DNA from: Episyrphus balteatus
Taxonomy: Eukaryota; Arthropoda; Insecta; Diptera; Syrphidae
Reading direction: 5' to 3'
DNA: 64,000 bases
NCBI RefSeq assembly: GCF_945859705.1
Contig: NC_079134.1
Location: 119,722,620 to 119,786,619, forward strand
Positions 22,576-33,510 of the stretch are shown in pieces (within the stretch, counting starts at the first letter, position 1; every line of letters begins with the position of its first letter). The position numbers were made by a program, and so were the translations under genes. The notes beneath the pieces are model-generated. The model was not told the origin of the DNA, ran no database searches, and worked only from the letters and a program-made list of their open reading frames with translations.

Positions 22576-23780
22576 TACACGGAGAAAAAATAAGGTATGA
22601 ACCACCTTATTTCTGGTATATTTAACTTTAATGTAAAGTTAAAATAGGGGTGACTCCGTGACTCCCCAATAAGATGGAATTTACCTTACTTTTCTAGTAA
22701 ATTTATAGCTTGTGATTAACTTTACAGTAAAGTCTTTTTTTGTATGAATTTCTTATAGAAATTACTAGAAGTTTTGTACATATTTTACCTTACTATAAGG
22801 CTGAAAATACTGATTTTAAAGTAAATTGAACTTCTTTGTGGATGGTATAGTTACAGATTGGATCAAATAAAGTCAATTTCATTTTTATTGATGACATTTT
22901 CCTGAATAAAATTGTATCCATTTATCTTACAAAAATAAAAAAAGGTATTTTTGTAATTATTGAAAAACTTAACTGCTAACACGAACTTAATCCTCAAAGC
23001 CATTTAGGAGTTAGTACGTATGAGCCTGTTATGTTTTTTAATAATTATATAATTTTTGGAAGGTACATAAAATTTTATTTAGAAAATACATCAATAAAAA
23101 TGAAATTTACTTTATTTGATCCAATTTATTGCTAATTCTTCATGAATTAATTAGATTGAATGATATTAATTATGCATACCTATTTTATTCTCACACAAGA
23201 AAAAAAAATTTGCCATCCGTAATTACGGAAAAAATAACAACGCATTTATGAAAACACATCAGAAAGTAAAAATTCACTTCCAAATGCAAAAACCGAATGG
23301 GAAAAGACATTTTTGTACCTACGTGTTATTTTTTGAAGGTAATTATTCCGCACGCGAAACCAAAATCTTTGAAAAAAAAAAACAAAATATCAAAAACAAA
23401 TATAAAACAAAATGGCACACTTTACATTGACAGCAAAAAATTCCTAGAAGTCCATATTATTATTACCTTGCTGTAAAGTAAAACTTATTCTTAGAATAGT
23501 TAAATTTGTAAGATATGTTTAACTAGAATCTTAAAGTGAATAGAGTCATACGCTTTTTTAGTTGAAAGTATATTTTACTCTACATAAAGAAAATATAGCT
23601 ACTCGTAAGGTATATACTACTTTATTTTGTTCACCATAATTTTCTTGTTAAAATAACTTTACGGAGCCAAGAAATGTTCAATACGTGAAGTGAATTTTAC
23701 TTAAAATCTAGGGCTTTTTACTTTAATTACCTTACTAGTCATATGGAGTATAAAATACTAGATTCATTTTTCTCCGTGTA
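22576..23780. mobile_element. TA-flanked element, TIR CACGGAGAAAAA, with nested foldback
   Basis: The element is 22578-23778 between TA dinucleotides. Ends are CACGGAGAAAAAATAAGG and, complemented, CACGGAGAAAAATGAATC. Many TTACTTTA / TAAAGTAA words occur in both orientations through the arms. A second, perfect or near-perfect 37-bp inverted pair is nested inside: 22857-22893 (ATTGGATCAAATAAAGTC start) against 23089-23125, around a 195-bp loop. No transposase. Confidence 0.7.
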
Positions 23781-23904
23781 GAAGTGCAATTGAGAATGTC
23801 GGGTATAAGAAAGCTTTAAACCACGAAATCCACTATATTGATAGGTACTGCTAACATCAACAACGCTTACACAAGGCTAAAATTACACAAGTCGACTTGG
23901 TTAT

Positions 23905-24000
23905 TCAAAATTGTTTAATCTTACCCACTTTCTCGGTTAAATTTTACTAATACCTCAAATTTTAGCCGAGTTTCTTGATCAATGTAAACAAGTTGATCGG
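23905..24000. repeat. Diverged copy of the 5086 hairpin MITE
   Basis: CTCGGTTAAATTTTA at 23932 and AAATTTTAGCCGAG ending at 23970 match the inner arms of the MITE at 5086-5195, and the flanking TTGTTTAA / TAAACAA also corresponds. The ends are eroded. Confidence 0.45.
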
Positions 24001-25719
24001 TCAAAATAACCTTCAAAAATGGAATAACCGAGGCGACTACGTTGATTTTAGCAACGAGAACTAAGAAGTTTTTAACCGATTTTGAGATATCTCTGAGCAA
24101 AAAAAAAACCGCTTTCAAAAAAAAAAAAAAAGAAAACAGGTTCATACCTACATAAAACTCATACAAAATGAAGTTTAGTTTTTTTAAATTAAGTTAACAA
24201 AATAAATTAATTAAAGTCCAGTCAAATTGTATTCAATATAATATAAAAGTGAAAAAATCAGTCATAAATGATTTTGGTGCTTATCTTTATGTATTTCCGA
24301 TGCGGTATACGAATTTGAAGTTGCATAGCGAAATTTCTGGTAAAAATCATGAGAAATTACTGAAAAAAAACCGAAAAAAATGTATATTTTCATGTTATTG
24401 GTTTATTTGTTTATTCAACTATTGCCTTCCACTCAAAAGACCTTTGAAAAGTGCATACAAATGCTAATATTAGCAAAACCAGCAAAATTATTTTTTCAGC
24501 GATATTTTATATCATCCAAAAAAGAAAAACTGATTTGTTAGATTTTGTACCGTTTTTTTTTTTTAACATAAGTCAACAGTCGTACAAAAAAATGACATAA
24601 AAAACATAGAATGTCGTTAAATTTGTTTTTGTAAAATAGATCAGTTTTCAAGAATCAATTAGCCACTAAATAGGTATTTTTAAAAATTTAGTTGGACAAA
24701 ATTAGGACATTAGGAGCCTAAAATCGCTCAATTCAAAATCTTTACAACCAAATTTTGACAAAAGTTCAAAAAGCCTGTTTAACGATTAATAGCCAATTCT
24801 AACAACACGTGTGCAGCAAAGAAAAAGTGTACAAAGGGGCACTGCAATAGCTAACAAGCCAAAAAGAAGGGAAGAACATAGGCTTCTCAGACAAAAAAAA
24901 ATTCTTGTCATAATCTTGTCATAATTCTTGTAATAATCACTTTTATCAAAACAAAAAAATCGACTTCCAAGGATCGAAACTTATATTACTCATGAATGTC
25001 ATAGTCAGCACTGCACCAAATTGAAATGGGACCATTCTGGAAGCACAAGTACTAAATTATCAAAATCTTACAGACGAATTGAGAACCTCCTTTTTTTTGA
25101 AAGCCAGTGAAAGTTTGAGAACCCAGAACTGAAGTCTGCGATGACCAAATATATTGTCGGAATATAAACATTTTTTCTGCCGTAAAATTTGAACGCCTCT
25201 CTTCGACAAAAAATTAAGGTCCGTATAATTGTGTCTTTGTACCGGAAAGTACATCATCGATCAAATATTCTCATTACAGTAGAGGTAGACCTTGGAAAAA
25301 CCCAGAAGTTCTGGGCCAGAACCCATCACCTAATGATAGATTACAAGGTCGGGTATAGCAGTATGTACGGAGACGAGTGAAGATCGTCCGCCTCCTGTGT
25401 AAGAATGATGATAGAGAATACACGCTGCTCTGTAAAACTCTGTTTTATTGAGTTCAAATTGCAATATTTTTCGATCTTACTTTAACTTTGGAAACTTTTA
25501 TACCTTTTTGAAAACTTCAATATTGGGACAAGGATTTAAAATAATAAACAAGTGTCACACCATACAAATAAAAGTTAGAAATTGAGTTTTTATAAAACTT
25601 GAAACTGTTAATTAATATGCAGCAAAATGGCGTATGAAATAAAAAAAATTTTAATCAATTAATTGTTTCTTATTACTGTGCAAAGTTTTAGTGACAGAAT
25701 AATAAAACACAAAAATCAA
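24001..25719. other. Unassigned stretch
   Basis: AT-rich with long A runs (about 24121, 24550). A short tandem of CTTGTCATAAT-like units (three copies) lies at 24903-24934. The 63-codon frame at 25189-25380 (plus) and its minus-strand overlap have no recognisable domain. No TIR pair found. Confidence 0.35.
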
Positions 25720-25905
25720 TTGGGGGCGAAGGAAGCAAAATATTGTTGCAAAGTAGCGGTTTTTCGAAATTTCACAAATACTGCATTAATTCGAATACCG
25801 TAAGGATTTGGGATGAACAAGTTACCAAATTCTGAGAGTCTTTAAGTTGGCCTATCAGCATATATTTCGTTTGATCCATTATTTTTGGGACACCCTGTAT
25901 ATTTT
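25720..25905. repeat. Tc1-type end fragments
   Basis: GGCGAAGGAAGCAAAATATT at 25727 followed by GTTGCAAAG..GGTTTTTCGAA matches the 3' flank of the Tc1-like relic at 56585-56627 (GGAGGAAGCACAATACTGTT and on). A further 100 bp on, GGGACACCCTGTAT (25889-25902) reads as a complement ATACAGGGTGTCCC, a common Tc1/mariner terminus. No transposase sequence remains between them. Confidence 0.45.
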
Positions 25906-26104
25906 CATCTTTATTACAATTTTAGGAGGAATGATAAAAAGTGACAATTTTAATATCAGCTTTGACACCAATTTAAGCCTCTGACCTTATGAGCTTACCC
26001 CCATCACCACTCTTTCTATTCATACCTGTTTCCGTTAGAAATATTAAACTTCTATAAATTGAACTTACGCTTTTAATCACTTCAAATTTATTTATTTACC
26101 CTGG

Positions 26105-26175
26105 CTGATACCAGATTAATCAAGATCGGTGAATTAATTGGAGTTCAGTGATTAATCTAGGGTTAAAATTGTGTG
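26105..26175. repeat. Short imperfect hairpin
   Basis: ACCC..AGATTAATCA (26098-26121) and TGATTAATCTAGGGT (26149-26163) are complementary apart from an eight-base insertion. It may be a very small MITE; no TSD seen. Confidence 0.35.
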
Positions 26176-27640
26176 GAGCATAAATACGCGCATTATATTC
26201 AATAAAACCCCTTAATTTCATAACCTCATTCAGTTTGAATTAGTATGAACACCAAGGGAGAAATTTAAACTCAGCTTAACTAGTTTTGTTATTTAACTTA
26301 TTTTTTTAGGTATATTCCCTCTGCACTTGAGTAAACTTAACAACAACACCAACATTTCCTCCAAAAAACATCATTGCAATAATTTGTTGTGCTTCTTACG
26401 TCGACATCTTAAACAATTTTGTTTATGCTAAAATTGCCTTGCTTTTTCACAATTTAGCGAGCAGCCAGGGCCAGTACGTGCTTTAATTTAATTAACTTTG
26501 TTCCCACTGTTTAGTGGCGGCGGCGTTATTATTATTTTATTATTTTTTTGTTTTTTAGATTGGCAAACAAGTTTTGTTTGGACAATTTCTGTGTCGGTTG
26601 AGAGGAGAGCAAGCAAACTATTGAATGGCCATAGTTTTTGCCAGCTTGTTTGCGAGTATACAATACAACATTTGAGCAAGATATTGGATAAAGACGAAGA
26701 GATAAGATTCTTTAAGTCTTAGCCATATACGGCTCGAGCCAAACACTCTGCTGATGACATTCTTTTGGCTGTTATATCTACTCCATTGTTAGGTGCGTAT
26801 AGAGAGTGTAATTGTATATATTGAGTTGGTCAACAGGTGGCCCTTTACTTTAGATATCGACGACTTAAAACATGTAACTTGATACACATTTTCGAACTTC
26901 ATTCATGCGTTTAAAATAAAAACAGAGGCGAATACAGACTTGAGAGTTTATTGAGTTTATTGATCGCAAGTTATTGCTTTTGTGTGTGAAGTTTTTGACC
27001 GTTTGGCATACTTCCTATTAGTTGTAATAGGCACCTAACCGAAGAATGCATAAAGCTACTGCACAGATGACATTTTTTCTTGCATCATGAAATTTATAAT
27101 AATTTTTATTGGATGGGGCGGTGTCATTTACTTGTAAGTTAATATGAAAAAAAGGTACCTATATTGAAATTCAATTTATAAACACAGCTGTGGAATGTTA
27201 ATTTAATTAATAATTGTCCACCATTTTTCCATTTGAGTCTTTTAATTTGATTATGAAATGGTCAAATGAATATTATTAATCAAAATTAACACCGGGTGAT
27301 AATTAATAGGCAACTTATGAAGTATATACATTTGTATGTGGGTAGACATAGAATGTAGGATAAGTCTAGGCACTCGCATACATGTGTTATGTAGCAAACA
27401 AAAATGTGTTCATGTTACAAAATTATATTTTGTAGCAATTTAAATTTTGAGAGTCATTCAAAATAAATTTATATTTCCGATAGGGTAAGTATTTGAATCA
27501 TTTTATTGTTTTAGTTCGCTACCTACAAAAGTATTCATAACTTCGAATATTTAATGGGGCATATAGTTTTGCTTATTTATTTCCATTTTACCAAAAAACT
27601 GAAAATGCATACCACGTCATTTCTAAAGCACAGTATTTAT
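26176..27640. other. Unassigned stretch
   Basis: 26510-26700 is somewhat less AT-rich, with frames open on both strands for 60-75 codons (26488-26679 minus, 26498-26722 plus), but neither shows a domain or conserved splice borders. ATACAGGGTGATTCAGGAGT at 27639 resembles a lone Tc1/mariner-type terminus. Confidence 0.35.
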
Positions 27641-27729
27641 ACAGGGTGATTCAGGAGTAATGTGTCAAAAAGCTAGAGTGTGTAGGTTAGATCCCGAGTG
27701 AAAATAGAAATTGAATTTTTAAAGAAAAA

Positions 27730-28260
27730 AATCTTGAGCACCGCACCACCGCCGTTTGCAGGAATTTTCGCCGCACCCACCGCCGCACCACGACTGCAGC
27801 ACTTCCGCACTATTTCATTTTGTATGAAAAATTCGCCGCACCATGATACATAATTTTAGCATTTTGAAAAATAAAAAAAACTACCGACGAGAAGGAGATT
27901 CGAACCCGAGCACTTTCAATTAGAAGTCCAACGCTTTTACCACTCGACCACCAAGTCATGTTTGCATGAACTGGCAATTTGTTACTTAAGCCAAAATAAC
28001 ATTGAAGACGACCTAAACATTTGTTTAAGTACGAGAATAGAATTTTTTTCATACAAAATGAAATAGTGCGGACGTTCTGCAGTCGTGGTGCGGCGGTCGT
28101 GCACCGAATGTTTCATTCAAAATGAAATAGTGCGGACGTGCTGCAGTCGTGGTGCGGCGGCGTTGGTACAGCGAAAATTTTTTCATATTTTTCATTTTTT
28201 CAAATTGAAACGGTGGTGGTGCGGCGGCGGTTTAGAAATGTTTTGCGGACGTGGTGCAGC
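27730..28260. repeat. GC-rich foldback carrying a tRNA-like sequence
   Basis: The left arm 27781-27834 (CGCCGCACCACGACTGCAGC and on through CATTTTGTATGAAAAATTC) is mirrored by 28042-28096. A second copy of that right arm follows at 28104-28160 (AAAATGAAATAGTGCGGACG). GGTGCGGCGG words continue to 28260 and their complements to 27735 on the left. The high GC stands out sharply from the AT-rich surroundings. The ~200-bp loop holds the tRNA-like sequence. The 112- and 101-codon plus-strand frames near 28085-28443 come from low-stop GC-rich repeats and are not called as genes. Confidence 0.65.
27886..27957 (-). tRNA. tRNA-like sequence, Arg(TCT)-type anticodon region, probable pseudogene
   Basis: On the minus strand this reads with an A box (TGGTCGAGTGG), an anticodon arm (GTTGGACTTCTAATTGAAAG, anticodon TCT as in arginine tRNA) and a B box (GGTTCGAATCT), all at normal spacing in 72 nt. 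tRNA-Arg(TCT) in animals has the same GGACTTCTAAT loop context. The acceptor stem is poor: only the outer GAC/GTC and scattered positions pair. So it is either a decayed tRNA gene or the pol III head of a tRNA-derived element. It lies in the loop of the GC-rich foldback. A T run follows about 6 nt after the 3' end on the minus strand and could terminate pol III. Confidence 0.5.
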
Positions 28261-28261
28261 G

Positions 28262-29975
28262 GTGGTAAGGCGGAATTCCATTTTTACTCGATATCAAGAC
28301 AAGAAAAAAATCGTATGGGAGGGGGGGTCTATTCCACTTCGTTTAGCGGGGAGGGGCAATTTAAAAAAAAATTTACTTATTTTGGAATTTTTTTTTTTAA
28401 ATCAACGGCTACACCTACAATAACGTGCTATACCTTTTTGTAAACCCAAAACCCTAGTCTTTTACAAAATTTTTAAATAAAGCCATTTTATGACAGTTTT
28501 TGAAAAGTTAATTTTTAAAATCAAAATTTTGAAAAAAAAAAATTGGAAAAAAAATTTCAAACTAATTTACTATCAAAATTTTACGCAATTAAGTACTAAT
28601 TCAGTTTTCAAAATTCGATGCTATTATTTATTTTTAAGCAAAAACAGAAAACCGGATTCAAAAATATCTTGTCATTTTTGAGAAATTAACAAAAAACCAA
28701 AGCTACTTTTTGCTAAAAAACATTTTTATTTTCTGTTTTTACGTGGCTGGACTTGTTGATATATTAATTTATGAAAAATTAGCCGTTCGTCAATTATTTT
28801 TTAAATATTCAGATTTAAATAAGGATACAATAAAATGATACAGTATTGAATTAACCCTGAATTGATCAACTTTTTTCATTGATAACACCTGAAAACTTAC
28901 CTGAGAATTTTTCTTGTTATGTCTGGGGTGCTCGCCGCCCGTGGATTCTAGCTTTAAGGACCTTAATGCAATAAAATCGCAATTTTTTAATACAAATTTA
29001 ATACAAAATGTCAAATTCAAAAATATTCAAAATTAAACTTCATTTTTATTCCGCTGTATTTTTATCAAAATTTCTTTCAAAACATTTAAAGATTTAATAT
29101 AAAGTACTTAATTCTGATTACAAATTTAAAAAGTTTCTGAGAAAAAAAAACAACATTTGGTGTATTTTTCAAAACTTTGAATTGTGGTAGCGACGCCTAG
29201 AACGTGTTTAAACTGGACCAAATTTTACCCAATTTATATTTAAGGCAGGAATAACAAAATGAAAGGGTGTCCCATTAAAATTTCGAAAATTGATTTTTAA
29301 GAAGCACCCTAATGTGTATATGCCTTACACCGTTATGAATGCTTTACCAACGTTCTATCTCACTGTTGGAAATTAGAGTGATAAAATGCAACAAAAGCTA
29401 AAGTTCGACAAAAATTTAAAGCTTTCTTACGTTAATTTAATTATGTTTTATGTTGTTTTTTCAACATTGATTCAACGTCGACCATGTAACGTTTTACGTT
29501 GCGTCATTTTATTAATAATTATAAGTTTATAACACTAGTTTTCAAAATTATACTTTTCTTTTTGTTTCCGAAACTAAACTATTTTTTTTCCAAAGGTTTT
29601 TGGTGGGCTAAACTCGAGTCCAAAGTCGGAAAAATTCAATCAGCTCTCGTTTTATACAGAACGTAATAAAAATAACTTAAAAAAAATATAAAAATAAAAA
29701 AAAAATTAAAAACTCTAAAAATGACAAAAAAAAAACATTTAAAAAAAAAACACCAAAAACGAACGAAACAATAACAAAAAAGGAGCCGAAATACCACTAC
29801 GTGCTTGGGGTTGGTTCCAAATCACGCTAAGAGTGGTTAGAACTTAAAAATCTGTTGATTAAATAAATTGGAACAAATAAAACAAAACTAGTATAGTTTT
29901 TTCCATTTATTTTTAAGAACTAAGAACAAAATAGAGTATTCAATTTTGGAAAAAACTTGAACCTTGTAATTCAAA
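28262..29975. other. Unassigned AT-rich stretch
   Basis: No supported gene. A short imperfect inverted pair, AAAGGGTGTCCC at 29262 against AGCACCCTAATG at 29303, could be a minimal mariner-like relic. Long A tracts occur at 29680-29750. Confidence 0.35.
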
Positions 29976-30396
29976 TTAGGGCCAATTTTTCAATAGTCAG
30001 TTAAACAGTCAGTTAGTACTTATTCCTAAGGATAGAGAAAAAATCAATTTTTCAACAGGCAGATATAGCTTATTCCTAAGAATAAAACTATCTGCTTCTT
30101 TCAGAGATGAATAAAAATTATTCTAAGGAATAATCTCAAAACAAATATTGTGTCAGTTGTCAAAGCTGTTTTGAAAGAATTTTGAAAAAAATACAGTGGA
30201 ACACAAAAAAACAAAAACAATCATGAATAAAAATGACGTTTAATTTTAAATATTTTTGAATTTGACAATTTTTTTTTGTTATTCTGTAGAATAAATTATT
30301 CTGGATTGAAAAATTCAATGTTTTTATCTGATTGTTTATGAGCCTAATAACTTTGTTCGTCGAACAGTTAACTGACTGTTTAAAAATCGGCTCTTA
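29976..30396. mobile_element. PIF/Harbinger-like MITE, TTA TSD
   Basis: The element is 29979-30393 between TTA copies. Ends are GGGCCAATTTTTCAATAGTC and, complemented, GAGCCGATTTTTAAACAGTC, continuing AGTTAA on both sides. Inner TTCCTAAGGAT/ATTCCTAAGAATA and TTCTAAGGAATAAT words repeat in both orientations. Non-coding; the ends are more diverged than in the 50252/50391 copies. Confidence 0.65.
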
Positions 30397-31160
30397 AAAA
30401 CAAAAATAACTTACATATATACAAAAAATTATTTTTTTTTGTTTTAATTTTGACTTTGATATTAAATTTCTCAAAAACTATTTACTTAATAAACTTCAAA
30501 TAAACATCAAATTCAGGTATAATATTTTAGCTTTCCAAAAAGATATAGGACATTTTAATATGCTTTTGCTTTTTGTTAAAATTTTTTTTCCATTCTAAGT
30601 CAAAATGGTCTCCCGCGTATATATGAATCCTGTATAATGCCTGTAACCCCAAAAAAAAAAAATCAGGTACGATTTTGAAATTTACAAATCTGGAATCCAT
30701 TTTTGTAAAACATGCCGCGTCTTCAAGAGCACCGTGATGAGCTTTAGCAAATGACATCATGTTGTGTAAATGCAATAATCTAGCGTAAAAAAATATCAAA
30801 TGGAAGGATTTTTTCTACGATTTGTAGCTCAATTTAGTTTTTGAGCCATGAATAAATGAATGAATATCGCAGCTTCCAACCTCAAACCGAGAAACATATT
30901 GGATTACAGATTACAGTATTTGTTTGATAAACTCAAAAGGCACACACAATGAAAGTTTTATATAAAATTGCTACCGCAAATACAAACTTTGTACGCAAAT
31001 AGTTTTTTCTTGTTTTAACAAATTTTTGAGGCAACCCACAGTATGGAGTATGTACCTACCTATTAAAAAGTATATAATTGCCTCTGACATTCGACTATGC
31101 GATTTTCGGTTAGGTACAACTTTATACGAACACATGTAAAAAAATTTAAATAACACTTAC
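30397..31160. other. Unassigned; intron side of the 31161 exon
   Basis: No TIRs or arrays found. The 90-codon frame 30527-30799 (minus) has no recognised domain. On the minus strand this is the intron that starts with the GTAAGT donor at 31160-31155. Confidence 0.4.
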
Positions 31161-31260
31161 TACCAGTTGTTCTCCGCACTACTGTGTGAATGGTGTTGAA
31201 TCCAGCTAAGTTTCCTAGCGCTGCTACAGTAACTATGGAATCCTTTTTTCCGCTACTTAT
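31161..31260 (-). CDS. Putative 100-bp internal coding exon
   Basis: On the minus strand a pyrimidine-rich tract ending TTTTCAG precedes an open segment of 33 codons plus one base, and GTAAGT follows directly. Translation in phase 0 begins ISSGKKDSIVTVAALGNLAG and ends HTVVRRTTG, with none of the A/T-biased Lys/Asn/Phe/Ile composition of chance frames nearby. The upstream exon at 39717-39917 ends in phase 0, so joining the two keeps the frame. That is consistent with both belonging to one minus-strand gene with an intron of about 8.5 kb. I do not recognise the peptide family. It could be an N-terminal linker segment of a PDE8-like protein or an exon of another gene. Two conserved-looking splice borders and atypical composition are the evidence; expression is inferred. 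Confidence 0.55.
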
Positions 31261-33114
31261 CTGAAAATTGAGAGAAATTCAATTTAATTTTTTTTTTTTT
31301 GTAGATGTGTAAATTATGGTATTCTTAGAAAAAAACATAAAAACATTTTTGTGGCAAAAAGGTATGTTATTATGTATATGTAGGTAGTATTAATGTAGGT
31401 GTATCAAACATTTCATCAAACTGAAAAAAAAAAAAACAAAAAGAGTCCTTATATTCAATCAATCAATAGATCTGACGGAAAGCATCATTATTATATTTTG
31501 TATACGAGATGTATTTAGGTACATTTTTACTTATGTACGACATGAGCGGGTCTAAATTTTACTTGAGAAGGTGTGGTAATTACCTAAGCGGGACAACGAA
31601 CCCCAAATCATGAATTAAAAAAAAAACGTAGAATATTAAGATCCCGAACGAAAACGACAATAAGAGGGTTGTTGTATGTTCATCTGTTCCATCATACCGT
31701 CTAAATTTCTAATCCTAATTTGACAAATGAGGTATTTATTCATACGTCTTACTCGCCCACTGATTATAAACTATGTGACATTATTGAACTGGTATCCCAT
31801 GATGGAACCTAATTTTTTCAAATATTCAGCGGATCTAAAAATACTTTATCACGAAAATGGTCACATGACACTTTGACTTAAAGCCTTATGATCCCTTATG
31901 GCTGGTTGTTGAATGTAAGAAAAATTCAACGTATAACCTTGACTATTACGTTCCTGGCACAGTGAAAATGTAAGTACATAAGGTATACACGTTTTCCTTC
32001 TGTGGTTGTACCTACTGTTGAACAAATGAGTGATGAGACGTTAGATGTTAAGTTAATTGACAATTGCTTGACGTCAATCTGATTATAATGAACATTATAT
32101 AAAGTAAATAGTATAAAAAGAATCACAACGTTTTCCACTTTTCATTAATGAGAGGATGAAATTTCAAGAAGGTTTGAAAATTTTAATTAAAATTTTAAGC
32201 AATTTTAAGGCTTCTCCATGTTACCTTCAGTTACTTACTTTACTTGTAGCTTCAGCATTGACAAAAATACCATTAATGTTTCGTATATACTTCGATAATT
32301 TGAGAATGTAATTTAAAATAAAATAAACTCTAAAAATATACACTGAAAAGGTGATGGTATGAGATTGCACTGAAAGCATCCAATTTTACACTTTTAACAT
32401 AAGCTTTCCGGGCAAGAGGCATTTGCAAGTAGCTGGAAGGACTGCTGAAAGATTGTACATTGGTACCTCTGGTGCTGAAGTTAGAGTTCTGTGTTATACT
32501 TTTAAGGATGTTGTTAAAGAAATCGCATGACGCTCCTCCTTGTCTTCAACCTTTTTTGACATCAAAGGTATGGAATGAAGGGAAAACGCAAAAACGCGCT
32601 ATAGGGTATAACAAAAAATAAAATACGTACGAGTTTGAATATTCTGGCTTTTTTGGTACCTACAGAAATTAGAGGAGGTCGAAAATGGCCTGAGTTGGAT
32701 CATGTAAATAAGGTTGTAGGGCAAAAATTGCTAGAGAACTTAGCTGGACATCACCACAGTACCCCTTGATTTAATGAACCGTTTTTTTTTATAAACTGAT
32801 CTTCTAAGTCATAATTATGAACCAATTTTTCTTGTTTTCTTCATTAATTTATATTGCCGGTGGACGCGCATTTTTGTCCTATAAAATGGAAATAACTGGT
32901 CAAATAAGGATCAATGCTTAACCCGAGCCAAACTGTATCTTGGGAACTAATGCCACTATGGAACACGAAAAAAGTATACTACAAGTAAGCTTCTCGAAAT
33001 TCGCTAATGACAGATGATCAGAATTCAGCCCTTGAAACCTGTCGGGTTTAAAGGAATCTTTGGCCGATCCTGTCTAAGAAAAAAAAAAAAAAAAAACTGA
33101 TACAACATTTAAGC
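31261..33114. other. Unassigned stretch
   Basis: No further splice-bordered open segment and no TIR pair found. 32400-32750 is less AT-rich and may be old repeat sequence upstream of the non-LTR relic. Confidence 0.35.
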
Positions 33115-33510
33115 TAAGCAGACCCCAATTGTCCTTCTTGGTTGGAATCAATACAGGTCACAACTCATTAGGAACATACATGAGAAGAGTGGTTATTGTC
33201 TCATCTGGAATGTGTCAAGACGATAAGTTGGAAAAGGGCTCATATTCATATTACTTCCTCTGCGAATGCCCCAGCTTTGCTTGAAACAGGAAAACAACTC
33301 TCGTTGAATACTTGTTCGATTCATAATGAACTTTATTCAGATTTCAGGATGATTCAGACAGGCACCCAATACCAATACCTAAAAGTGCGCCAAACATTTT
33401 CCTTATCTATCCAAATCCTTCCAAACCTTACCGCTCTGGCTGGGAGCACAATGGATCCAATGGGATGATCCTGCTTGTCGAGTTATGAACCTAACCTAGC
33501 CTAATAGTCA
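33115..33510 (+). pseudogene. Non-LTR retrotransposon relic: RNase H-end / zinc-finger C-terminus
   Basis: A plus-strand frame from about 33138 to 33287 reads LVGINTGHNSLGTYMRR, then VVIVSSGMCQ, then YYFLCECPSFA before a TGA. This follows the C-terminal signature of LINE-type retrotransposons (L.GH..L..HL.R.GI....C..C....E...H.L.ECP), a tail found after the RT/RNase H region in I/Jockey/R1-like clades. One zinc-binding Cys and the His are replaced (D and Y). Downstream, ACCTAACCTAGCCTAATAG near 33488 resembles the CCTAACC-rich tails of such elements. No RT is visible upstream, so this is a 5'-truncated, degraded copy. Confidence 0.6.

Noticed and set aside
26740..26765. CTGATGA considered as another hammerhead core
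   Set aside because: No stem II or GAAAC partner at the right distance.
28085..28443. 112- and 101-codon frames
   Set aside because: Produced by GC-rich GGTGCGGCGG repeats and their flank; two overlapping frames are open at once and no domain is visible.
33196..33468. 90-codon frame starting MSHLECVKTI
   Set aside because: It overlaps in another frame the retrotransposon zinc-finger reading, which matches a known family better.
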